Shown: in pieces, positions 48,713-64,000 of the stretch
How positions within the stretch are numbered: position 1 is the stretch's first letter
How the letters are laid out: every line of letters starts with the position of its first letter
DNA from: Scatophagus argus
Taxonomy: Eukaryota; Chordata; Actinopteri; Scatophagidae
Direction: 5' to 3'
Length of the DNA: 64,000 nt
NCBI RefSeq assembly: GCF_020382885.2
Contig: NC_058499.1
Coordinates: 17,655,872-17,719,871, forward strand
Notes under the pieces: generated by a model
The model's input: only the letters and a program-made list of their open reading frames with translations
Told to the model about the DNA's origin: nothing
Database searches by the model: none
Position numbers and translations under genes: made by a program

Positions 48713-50167
48713 CATCCATCTTACACACGCACATTTAGACAATTCTATGCAGGGATAGAAACATAGGTACACAGATTGTGTAAAACTCATCATAATAATG
48801 CAGAAGTTAGCTACTTAGACCCTGCAAGGAGGTTGCTGGGAGGGAGTGTGTGTGTGTGACATGATGTTTATGGCTGTCATAAATTTCTGTGGCTCAGGGC
48901 AGTGAGGCATAGTCAGCCACTCCTTCAGCCTGAACCAAGAGCAGACTTTGGCACCATAAACTAATAAGGCAAGCAATCGTTGGTCAGTCAGGTGCCCATT
49001 TTAAAAAGTGCACTGTATAATTCAGAAGAATCACAGAATAAGACCATATAGAACTTCAACATGTTACAATATTCATAGTTAAAACCCACAGAACAAAATA
49101 CCTTTTAATAGATACTTTTAAACTGGCAAAACAAATAATAACGTAGTTCTTTTGTGAATCCATAAAACGTCGCACACACACACAGACATGGTGAGTAGAA
49201 AAAGAAAAAGAAACAAAGCTTGATTGTGTCATGTTGGCCCCTCAGCCTCTAATTAAACCCACAAATTATCCCATCTCTTCTGCTCAGCTGCTCAGCTCTG
49301 ACACAGTCTACATTATCTAATGCTAAGATGCCCTTTATGAAGAGCCTGCAATATGGGACCCTGCCATACTGCACACAGCACAGATGGCTGCGTGATGATC
49401 CCTACGTGCTCAGGGCCTGAAAACACTCTTAATATATCAAGTTCCCTTCCTTTGTTGTCCTTTACTCATAGATATCTATTCAGGCTGCAATGTGCCAACC
49501 ACAAAACATGGTATAATGTTTATCTAATTTACAGAACCACATGCTATGGATTCAACTAACATTTGTTTTATGCTGGACCTCAGCTGTGTGATGTTTGCTA
49601 CAGCCAGATAGAGTGCCAGGCTGTGAGAAATACAAAAAGTCTACTTGTTTTTAACCTCTGAAAGGAAAACAGGAAGCCCTGTAGCCCAAATTATTCTCAC
49701 AACTCACGATAAGTGTGCCTATAATTACCATTTGAATTCATTTAACCAGGAAAAGCAGTTATTCCTGGAGAATGAAAGTCCATTCATCTTTCAGCAACTC
49801 TAATAGTTTGGTTCATCATTTATTCTATGGGCTTTTACAGTTTGTGACAAATTCAATTTTAACCCTGAGGATACTACCATACAGTTTTCAAATTATATTT
49901 TATTTAAATTTTTTACTTTTGATTTGGTCTTGGAAAATAAGCTTTTGAAAAAAATAATTCTTGACTTGATGTTAGCTGTTGTTTGCTCTTCGTGAGGCTG
50001 CCGGTCAGGCCTATCTCTGCGCAACATCCCATTGTAACATACACCTGAGCCAGTGAAGTGACAGCCAGCTATGCAAAGAGCTATTTAAGTTATTTAATCG
50101 ATATCCGAAGAAGACCATGTTTGTATCTTACCTTGTGCCTAAATTCCCGAGCCACTTTCCGCTCCAT
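29531..50167 (-). CDS. ush1c: Harmonin (Usher syndrome 1C homologue), complete, with a- and b-type exons
   Basis: Harmonin is a PDZ scaffold that joins cadherin-23, myosin VIIa and sans at hair-cell tip links and in microvilli. Common exons: 50132-50167, 48108-48175, 46195-46338, 45777-45915, 44154-44262, 44010-44034, 43872-43929, 43572-43760, 43416-43475, 42939-42995, 40914-41056, 39804-39869 and 39563-39711. The a-type exon is 39322-39353. b-type exons: 38830-38879, 38387-38551, 38048-38164, 36745-37440, 36090-36143, 35831-35959 and 34570-34635. Common end: 33539-33580, 32844-32897, 32623-32722, 31048-31157, 30729-30784 and 29531-29543. All join in phase, giving 549 aa (a) or 964 aa (b); the human forms are about 550 and 900. 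The order is N-domain ([12 protein letters not shown] start), PDZ1 (GLGLSVRGG), PDZ2 (GMGISISSG), coiled coil, then in b a second coiled coil and a proline-rich region, then PDZ3. The end EDEVTFF parallels human DDELTFF. Exons 34570-34635 and the 37440 acceptor are the least certain. Confidence 0.95.
31250..31738 (-). mobile_element. Tc1-like transposon remnant, internally deleted
   Basis: The minus strand encodes a piece of Tc1-family transposase with [19 protein letters not shown] followed by the catalytic-domain phrase [20 protein letters not shown]; the last DDE acid region is present but no full ORF remains. The left end, 'gtattgggacacctgacgattacacc', matches a common fish Tc1-like terminus, and a diverged partner lies near 31710-31738. 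It sits in the ush1c intron between exons 31048-31157 and 32623-32722, in the same orientation as the gene, about 95 bases from the PDZ3 exon. At about 490 bp it is a dead deletion derivative. Confidence 0.7.
36745..38879 (-). other. ush1c b-specific exon block: second coiled coil and proline-rich exon
   Basis: Four exons are found. 38830-38879 gives [16 protein letters not shown], a hallmark of mammalian harmonin-b. 38387-38551 gives a K/E-rich coiled coil ([20 protein letters not shown]). 38048-38164 gives [14 protein letters not shown] and onward. 36745-37440 is one 696-nt exon of 232 codons. The last begins near [12 protein letters not shown], as in human harmonin-b, and then becomes extremely proline-rich, with about 21 consecutive prolines and a run of five His. 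Its acceptor (37441) is fixed by an in-frame stop just upstream but has a poor pyrimidine tract, fitting regulated inclusion. In mammals this region bundles actin. Confidence 0.85.
39322..39353 (-). other. ush1c 32-nt a-type connector exon
   Basis: This tiny exon has a clear acceptor (TTCTCAG) and donor (CAA|GTGAGT) and encodes [11 protein letters not shown]. It enters in phase 1 and leaves in phase 0, so it can only join in frame to the GFQKYEEEF exon at 33580. It cannot join the phase-1 b exon at 38879. It matches in position and acidic character the human harmonin-a linker. Confidence 0.7.
39724..39746. repeat. A23 homopolymer next to a ush1c acceptor
   Basis: On the coding strand this is T23, ending ten bases before the acceptor AG of the exon 39563-39711. 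It serves as that exon's polypyrimidine tract. Confidence 0.85.
41487..41517. repeat. (AC)n microsatellite
   Basis: A run of about fourteen AC units lies in the ush1c intron between exons 40914-41056 and 42939-42995. Confidence 0.85.
41770..42793 (+). mobile_element. Tc1-like transposon, degenerate, with both terminal repeats
   Basis: The ends are inverted copies: 'cacc(g/a)atcagccataaca' on the left and its complement on the right, each bounded by TA, the Tc1/mariner target site. The plus strand keeps phrases of a fish Tc1 transposase: [20 protein letters not shown], then [13 protein letters not shown] and [20 protein letters not shown], in more than one frame. The DE(S/A)RF catalytic region has become NHVFLF, and the WPPNSPDLN part is missing. 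It is about 1.0 kb and inactive. It is in a ush1c intron, opposite to the gene, with its right end about 145 bases from exon 42939-42995. Confidence 0.85.
48654..48710. repeat. (CA)28 microsatellite
   Basis: Fifty-seven bases of uninterrupted CA lie in ush1c intron 1, about 480 bases upstream of exon 2 in the transcript sense. Confidence 0.95.
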
Positions 50168-50967
50168 CGCCGAGAGACTGTAGCAAAAGGACCGTCGTGA
50201 GATCTTAGTTTGACAGGACTGAAGCAGGGTCAGTACGTCAAGTTTGCTGTAACTAATCGTACATCCTGTTATCATTTTCATAGTAAGAAAATAATTGGCG
50301 AAGATTCTAATAATTTTGATAACGGATACGACCAACGTGAACTTTTATAAAGGCATATGTTATTTTGTCATTACCGTAAATAGATCACTTTGATATACTA
50401 CGTGTTCTTCGGATATTTCAATTTTAGGCCTTTATTTTGAAAGAATAAAAGACCACCTTCTGTTTTGTTTCATCAAACTTTACATCAGATATACTGTTGA
50501 TAGTTGTGTTTTGACCATCATTTCTGGCAAGCAGTGAAGGCTACATATTCAGACATTTAAAGTTAATTAAGATAGAAGGTATCTGTGTTATAGAAAGATA
50601 AGATAAGCGTTTAAAACTTCTAGCAACCTCCTGAACATGATTAATCGTGGTTGACTCTTACTTGCAAAAGACTTAAGACTTAAGTTACCCACTACCCTAA
50701 CCTCTACAAAACTGGCCTTCCAAATTATGTGGTTATTGGCTTGAATTTTTCTACATAACTTCTTTACTCCTTACGTAGTGGCACAGTCTGCCGCTAGTTG
50801 GCGAACCAAGATGTACTTCTCTTTAGTTTTCCACGAAGAAGAAGAAGAAGAAGAAGAAGAGGCGTAAACTTCCGGCGTTTAAAAGCTTGGTAGCAACGAA
50901 CAACTGTGCTTCACTGACTGAATATCTGTGAGTTTTTAAAACGTGTGATTGTGTGAAATATGTCTTG
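50168..50967. promoter_or_regulatory. Head-to-head promoter region of ush1c and ccdc77
   Basis: ush1c starts at 50167 on the minus strand, and the ccdc77 transcript appears to start near 50880 on the plus strand. The right part holds a (GAA)8 run (50835-50860), an ETS-like ACTTCCGG (50868-50875) and GGTAGCAAC (50889-50897), which resembles a half of an RFX X-box. Donor-like sites at 50928 and 50967/50968 would end a first noncoding ccdc77 exon. No TATA box is obvious at the ccdc77 end. Confidence 0.45.
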
Positions 50968-51844
50968 GTATGTTATCGAAAAACGATCTATAAATTTACT
51001 ATAGCTACGTTGGTGTACTTTTATATTCTGAATTTATTTTATGTTAGTTTCACAATCAGTAACTTTATATCATGAAAGGCAGACAAACATTGATTTGCAG
51101 GGGCAAGGACCTGCCTATTTTGTTTTTCCTCCTGCATTAGCTTGACGTTATAATTTCTGTCTGCCCGAAAGAGTTGAGTTGTCATTTGACTGAATATGTG
51201 TTCAAAGCGTTAAAATCTTATAAGAATACAAGCCTGTCCCTTCAAATGTCCCGCTCGTCCTGGCGCCGAAGAACTAACTGAAATACGTGCCGTAATTCAT
51301 CTTATAAGATATCATAATGAATGTAAAATTAAAGTAGAAATAAATTAAATTGATTTTCCTTGGAACTTTAATGGCCATATTTCTAATGTTACATATGAGA
51401 CGTCACATCATTTATTTGTTTACATTTAGTGAATTGCAATAGACTGTTTCCTTGAGCAACAAAATACCCCAAACCAGATGTCGAAAGATGGAAACTGTCT
51501 TGAATTATTATTTTCATCATCAACTTATCTGATGATTATTTTAAAGGTTAATTGTTTAGTCTATTAAACGTCAGAAATTGTGAAAAATTCGCATCACAAT
51601 TTCCCAGAGCCCAGATTTATGTCTTTAAATTGCTTATTTTGTCCAACCAACAGTCCAAAATCCAAAGATAACTTATTTTGTTATAATAAATGAGAAAAAA
51701 GACTGGACTCAAAAAATGTTCAGCATATTTGCTTGCTAATAGTTGGCAACTGTTTCTTTCAATCGACTGATTGTTACAGCTCTATCTTCAACAGAGCTCA
51801 TGCTTTAAATATTTCAGTATTTGACTGTTAATGATTTCTCACAG

Positions 51845-51955
51845 GGGCGCCTAAAGCTGACCTCTCTGTATGTCGATTCCATGCACAGCTGCCTGCTTCT
51901 GACCCGTCTTTCTTGCGTTGTGTCTGTGTTGCATCTCGTTACATAATTGACTGCA
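51845..51955 (+). other. Candidate noncoding 5' exon of ccdc77
   Basis: The segment is bounded by a good acceptor (ttctcacag at 51844) and a good donor (ctgca|gtaagc at 51955). It holds a short upstream ORF beginning ATGTCGATT and a stop soon after. It is not needed for the protein, so it would be alternative 5' UTR. Confidence 0.3.
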
Positions 51956-52075
51956 GTAAGCATACAAATCTTAGACCTGCAACAACAAGCCATTTTTGCG
52001 CTATTGATGACAGCCACTATTTGTTTATTTGTTTTGTTTTGTTTTTTTTTCATTGTTTCAGTGTTTTGTGCTGGA

Positions 52076-55698
<3,623 letters not shown>

Positions 55699-55833
55699 GA
55701 AATGGACTATGAGGTCTTGTGTCTGTCTGCAGAAGACAATCTGTGTGAGGCTTATCCCAGTCATCTATTTCGTGCTACTGTGTTTATGACTGAAACATAG
55801 AGTGAATGTTATTTCTGTTTTGTACTTTGGACT

Positions 55834-55839
55834 AATAAA
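55834..55839 (+). terminator. ccdc77 poly(A) signal AATAAA
   Basis: The hexamer lies 136 bases after the ccdc77 stop, in a T-rich setting, giving a short 3' UTR. Confidence 0.75.
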
Positions 55840-55859
55840 GACATTTTCCTATGATGATT

Positions 55860-56926
55860 TTAAATTACTGCAAGCAATATAAGGGTTTTTCACAGCAGAC
55901 ATTTGTATTTGTCACAGAAGCACAAAGATTTACTTTTTCATGAATGTTGACTCTGTTCTAAGGACTTGACAGTGTGACAGTGAGTCAGCATGTGTAATAC
56001 AAGGAACCTGAAACCGAAGCGGCTAAATTTATTATTTGCCTAAGTAAATAAAGTTGTTAATAGTTCAATTCAAAGAGGTGCAGCAAAGTTAATGGCAATG
56101 AAAATGTCAAGAGGTAGGCATGAGGTAAATGCAAGATTAATGAAGACTCTTAGTTCTCACAATGCAAATATTCATACATGCTGTAGTCAGAAGAGAAGCT
56201 ACATAGGATTTTATTTCTTATTTTTTCATTTCTGTACTTTTAACAATATATATATATACACACACAGTCAAATCTAAAAGAGAAAAGAAAGAACAAACAC
56301 AGAACAGACAGGACAAATGATAGTTGACCAAACATATATCATTATGAATTATCATGAAGGAAAAGTATGAACATATCCCTTTAGAAAAAAAGTAGTTTGT
56401 GAAACTCCTCAATAAAATATAAAAATTCGTTTTAAAAATGTATTATTCCGACATTTCATTCAAAATGTACCATATTAAGACCCCACAATATAAATTCTAG
56501 AAGTGTTTTTGTGATATTGAAACTTAAATCTGACCGCGTTTTCGCAGTAAATGAAGGAGATCAGTGAGTGGTGCAGTTTCTTTTCTACAGAAGTACTGTC
56601 TACAGCGTTTCCGGTGGATAACGTGACGTAGTACTCGGACCTGGAAGTTTTGTCTTGTACTTGCGGCTGTGCGCATGCTCAGTCGCTGTCATTAGAGATT
56701 GCGGCGTTGCTTCTTGTGTTGAATTGTGATAGTTGTACTAACGATATGAAGCGACGGCACAGAGTTTAGTATTGACTCTCACTGTTTGAGATACCATGAC
56801 CCAGTTCTTTGGTCTTCAGATTTATTCACTAGGCTGTTACTGTTAGCTAAGCTAAAGGTAGCCCAGCGGTGTCCTTTAATGTCGTTTGTTTACCCGCCGG
56901 CTTTTGTACACAAGTGCCTGGAGAAA
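55860..56926. promoter_or_regulatory. Intergenic region and hdhd5 promoter / 5' UTR
   Basis: About 55860-56550 is AT-rich, with a short TATATA/CACA run and no recognised gene. From about 56580 the sequence is CpG-richer. It has a CRE-like GTGACGTAG near 56620 and TGCGCATGC near 56670-56678, which resembles an NRF1 site, common at genes for mitochondrial proteins. The hdhd5 5' UTR probably begins near 56700. An in-frame ATG at 56879 has a weak context. Confidence 0.45.
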
Positions 56927-59883
<2,957 letters not shown>

Positions 59884-60990
59884 GATGAGTGGATCATGTC
59901 ATCTCACAGCCGTCCAGTAAACAGTTCTAACAGCCCTTAACTGGTAGTACAAGTAGTTTTATGGGTATATGTTATTTTGTAATTTATGCCCTGATTATCA
60001 CAGGGAGATGTGGCTGTTACTGTGGTTAGTTCTTAGACATTTTAAGTGCCATACAACCTGCTGCAAAAAGCAACAATATGAAGTTTAATACTAAATATGG
60101 GAAAGTTACAAACATTTTAAGGCAGTCACGCATGGTAGTGTGTCACAGACTGCTGCTGTGTTTTGTACTTTTCATAAACAACACACATAACTGTTTCTTA
60201 TGGCCCTACCTACTGTATATACAGTATATCTATATAGTCAAGAACTCAGCGCTCTACCAAACTGGGTCATCTTCGTTCCAACCCTCCTACACACAGCAGG
60301 TCTTCAGTAGACCAGTTCTGCTGTTTGTTTTTACTGCTATCATATTTCAGTTTGTTCTTAAGCTTGAATGGGTAACTACTAAAGATGAGATTAAGTTGCC
60401 AGGTTTCAGTTTAGTACCTCATCTGTTTGGTTTTAAGTCTCACTTAAGAGTATGGTAATTTTATTTTAGAGTTATTTTGTGAAATTGTCAGAATTATACT
60501 ACGTAGCACAGTTTTGACTGAAATGAAAAAGGTGCTATTTTTCTGTCAAACAGTTTTAGTTATGAAAGTCCAGCGAATGGTTTGTGTGAATGTTTGTATC
60601 AGCAGACCTTAATAAGAAAAAAAATCATCACATATTATAATTGCAGCACCTGTGAAAATTCATCAAGCGCTTGTTTGTTCTGGTTGTAACTGACAGGTAT
60701 AATGATGAATGACTTGCAAATGACTTAGATTGCTTGTTAAAACTGTGGAATTCTGGGGATGTACTCTAAAAGCAATAGTGTATGAAAGAACAATTAAAAA
60801 GGATGAAAGACACAAAAAGTTATTTGTCAAGTGAACACATGCTGTATATTGTTCTACAGTTTTAGTAGTCCTCCAGTGAAGTATCACACTGAGCAGCAGT
60901 TATTCTCAGAAGATTACAAAATATGTTTGATATGCAACTGCCATTCAAAACCTGTTACCGCTAACTGTATAAATAAAAGTCTAAACATGT
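59884..60990 (+). other. hdhd5 3' UTR
   Basis: There is no coding signal after the stop. A good AATAAA at 60972-60977 suggests a 3' UTR of about 1.1 kb that ends about 150 bases before the rab19 stop on the other strand. Confidence 0.5.
60972..60977 (+). terminator. hdhd5 candidate poly(A) signal AATAAA
   Basis: This canonical hexamer is followed by a CACACA and T-rich stretch. It lies just short of the convergent rab19 3' end. Confidence 0.5.
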
Positions 60991-61140
60991 ACAATATTTA
61001 CAATCACACACACACATTTGCTCATAAAACAAGGGTTATGTAAATAAACTTACTTCCTCTGAGGAATTCTTCAGACACATTTTAGGCAACCACCACCATT
61101 TTCCACACGTCTCAAACAACACACCTGTGCGTCAGTCTGC

Positions 61141-63133
61141 TCAGCACCCACACTTTTTATCTGAGGACACAGTGCCTTGGACTGGGTGGGAGCTGTCACT
61201 CAACATGAACTGAGGCGAGTCTTGGAGGGACTCTTCTGTCATGTTCATGCCATTGCGTGCCAGCAGCTCCCGGGCCATGAGGATGAAGGCAGCCTCCACA
61301 TTCTGGGCCTCCTTGGCTGAAGTTTCCAGAGCAGCCAGCACACTGTTGTTTTCCGCCAGAGTGCAGGCATCTTCAAACAACACCTGTCTTTCAGCATGAA
61401 GGTCCGACTTATTACCTGCAGTGATGAACAAAACAGTACTGAGTGTTTGATGTGCTATCACACAGGCCAATACTATCAAAGGGGAAAAAAAAGTTAAAAA
61501 AAAAAAAAAATTACAGCTATTTTAATTATCAGCATTTATAATCTATTTCTAAAAGCTGCACAACTTAACCAGAGACCACTAGTACAAACCCCAATATATT
61601 CAGTTTAATATCAAATATGCACACAAGAAAAACATCAAATCTTTACATTTAAAAAAAAAACTGCAGCAGGATTTTGTTTTGATTTGAAAAACTGGATTAC
61701 TAATTTGTTATCAAAAAGTCTTTGTATCATTTTTTGTTGTTTTACATACTGTTTAGTCAACTAATTGTTTAAGCTTGACAGTCCAAAACCCAAATAATAC
61801 TGTTATTACAATGATTAAAGACAATGAAAAGCAGCAAAACTTCCCTCTGAAGAAGCTACAAGCAGAGTTACTTGTTGATGGAAAACTTCAACACTTAGCT
61901 GATGAAAATATCTGCAGATTAATTTTCCACCTGCGATTAACTGACTTTGTTTTCACAACAATAAACACACAAATAAGATATCAAACTGGTGTGTATTTAC
62001 TGTCACAATAACCAGTGAACTACCAGCTGTGACAGACTGGCTTGCTGAGTCACCTCTTAACACCTGAACGCCATCTGCTGGCAGGACTAAATGGATGAAA
62101 GCTAATAAGTGGAGAAAATAAGTGGAACACACATGCTTGGAATATAAAGGGTAGCGTTGATCAGGGGGTACTAAAGGTATATATGTGCTACTGGGGTCTT
62201 GTGTCCTTTACTTGCTTTTTACAGTTACAATTACAGTCTAGGATTATATTTTAGGGTTTATTAACCAACATATGACTAACTTGTTTTCATTGTGCTTACC
62301 AATGAGGATCAGTAGCACGCTTGCAGCTCCATACTGCTCCACCTCCCTGATCCAGTGGGGAACAGATTCAAATGTGGTGCGGCGTGTGATGTCATAGGCC
62401 ACCATGGCCCCGTGGGCACTGCGGTAGTAGCTCTGAGTTATGGTGCGGAAGCGCTCTTGTCCTGCTGTGTCCCACACCTGCATCTGCAATAAAAACACAA
62501 AACAAAGCTTAATCCAATATGACCGAAATGGTTACAAAATATCAGCAAAGTATATGCAGAAAATAATGTTAAAGGTATTCACACATACTGTAAAGTGATC
62601 GGAGTAGAGATCCATGAAGTTAACAAATTAACACACCCAGAAAGCTAACACACAGATGATAGCATTTGCCACTCCTCTTTCACAAGAGAAAAAGAAAACG
62701 CTTATTAACTGAAACAAATAAAGGATCATTTACCTTGACTTACAAGAGCAAGGGGACAGACACATCTCACATGGACGTGTTTTTGTTAATATATGATCAT
62801 ATGATATAACCCATAATAACATTAAAAGAAACCTAAACTTAACTGCAGTCATTTCACATTACAAACTGCAGTCTGCAATCTGTCTGACCAAAACCGAATT
62901 GAGATAAACCATGAAAAAAACAACTCAACATTGCCTACCTTTACCTTCTTCCCATCGATGTCCACGGTACGAACAGTGAAGTCAACCCCAATGGTGTTTT
63001 GCTGCTTCTCTATGAATATACCAGACTTGAAGCTCTGGACCACACAAGTCTTCCCCACATCTGAATCTCCGACCAGGATGATTTTAAAAAGAAAGTCAAA
63101 AGAGTCCTCAATCTCCGGCGCTGCAGACTGCAT
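61141..63133 (-). CDS. rab19: Rab-family small GTPase, closest to RAB19
   Basis: This is a small GTPase of membrane traffic. Three coding exons, 62939-63133, 62300-62483 and 61141-61415, join in phase to 217 codons plus stop, the usual Rab length. Seen motifs: P-loop GDSDVGKT (22-29), switch [11 protein letters not shown], switch [15 protein letters not shown], guanine-specificity NKSD, ETSAKE, and a C-terminal CGC for double prenylation. [11 protein letters not shown] and [13 protein letters not shown] match RAB19 better than its relative RAB43, though the tail NKSD and some positions are shared by both. The ATG at 63133 precedes [20 protein letters not shown], which fits the family start. 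The gene runs tail to tail with hdhd5. No clear poly(A) signal was found on the minus strand. Confidence 0.88.
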
Positions 63134-64000
63134 GGTATTGGGATGAATATATACACAAAAAACACAGACTGAGGCTAATAGATCCAAGACTTCTGTGCCT
63201 CTACCTAACAGAACTGGTTCCTTCCAAGTTGTGTCAATAATAAGTGAGACTATTTACAGAAACAGCAGTCACATCCTTGTCAGAAAAAAAGGGGAAAATC
63301 AGGTTTTCACCTGATTCACCAACCAGCGTAATGTGCAATCCAGAGCTAAATTCATTCCAGTCAGATATTTAAAAACAACACAAATTTTTGAATCATCTTA
63401 TTTGCAACAGCTTGCTTCTTCTGTCATTTTAACTGCATTCACACGTTCTACTCAGGAAATAGAAAACAGCTCCAAAATTAACTCAGTTCCATTGTAGATT
63501 CAAATCCCTTTTGTCCTGGACAGCAAGTTAAAGTCAGCATCAAAAAGTTCCTTGTTTCCATGTCTACAATACACCCTCCACTGCAGTCTTTACGTCTTTC
63601 ATGCAAGTGTAGCTTGTAGTTCTGCCCTTTGCACCGTCACTCCTTCTGCCCTCTATACCCCACCACCACGTTCATTCTCAGACTATTACAGACATGCCCC
63701 TCACCTGTCCCGGTAGGTGTGATCTCCAAGTGCCAGCCCACCTACACCACTGCATCTTGGGAAACGGATTTTTCTATACAGGCTCTGTAACAGGACACAA
63801 CACCTGGAAGAGGCAGAAATAAAACTCAGTGACCTGAAGCACTGGCACAGGCATTAATATGTAGATGTGATGGGGTAGGTAGATTAAGATAATACTGAGC
63901 TCAAGTTGGTTTTATAACAAACTGATTAGGACTTACCATTTTTAAGTTGGTTAAAAAAAAAAGGTGCTGGATGACTTTGAGCACAACCTTGTCTTCATGA
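63134..64000 (-). other. rab19 5' region with candidate noncoding exons
   Basis: On the minus strand, donors read GACAG|GTGAGG near 63705 and AAATG|GTAAGTCC near 63938. An acceptor, TTCCAG, near 63806 would bound a noncoding exon of about 100 bases at 63706-63806. An acceptor such as CTGTTAG near 63206 would start the coding exon's 5' UTR. These fit a 5' UTR split over two or three exons that runs off the right edge. They could belong to another minus-strand gene. Confidence 0.35.

Noticed and set aside
50168..50335. Longer minus-strand frame that would start ush1c earlier
   Set aside because: The [12 protein letters not shown] start matches the family N-terminus; the upstream codons are probably 5' UTR.

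Overview
The window is nuclear DNA from a vertebrate, almost certainly a ray-finned (teleost) fish. The genes are split into many short exons with GT-AG introns. Their products are close to vertebrate SUR1, harmonin, CCDC77, HDHD5 and RAB19. The introns carry teleost-type repeats: Tc1-like transposons, an L2/Maui-like LINE tail, MITE-like pieces and long CA/TG microsatellites. No prokaryotic, viral or organellar features were seen. Exons were placed by reading both strands for splice sites, keeping reading phase, and comparing with remembered vertebrate proteins; no alignment was run.

Layout, left to right. (1) 1-25048, minus strand: the 5' part of abcc8 (SUR1), exons 1-16, ending in the Walker A exon of NBD1; the rest lies past the left edge. 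A possible upstream first exon sits at about 27986. (2) 29531-50167, minus strand: complete ush1c (harmonin), with exons for a short a-like form (549 aa) and a long b-like form (964 aa). abcc8 and ush1c are also neighbours in mammals. Two Tc1-like remnants lie in ush1c introns. (3) 50168-52075: a head-to-head promoter region shared by ush1c and ccdc77. (4) 52076-55698, plus strand: ccdc77, a coiled-coil centrosomal protein of 492 aa. (5) 56927-59883, plus strand: hdhd5 (cecr5), a mitochondrial HAD-family protein of about 447 aa. (6) 61141-63133, minus strand: a Rab GTPase closest to rab19 (217 aa), tail to tail with hdhd5, with probable 5' UTR exons reaching the right edge.

These genes do not form one pathway. 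abcc8 acts in KATP channels, ush1c is a PDZ scaffold of hair cells and gut microvilli, ccdc77 is centrosomal, hdhd5 mitochondrial and rab19 a membrane-traffic GTPase. No new biological system is evident. The points most worth checking are a possible N-terminal exon of abcc8, the phase-based splice switch in ush1c, a very proline-rich ush1c exon that is also G-rich on the other strand, tandem splice acceptors in ccdc77 and hdhd5, and transposon remnants close to ush1c exons.
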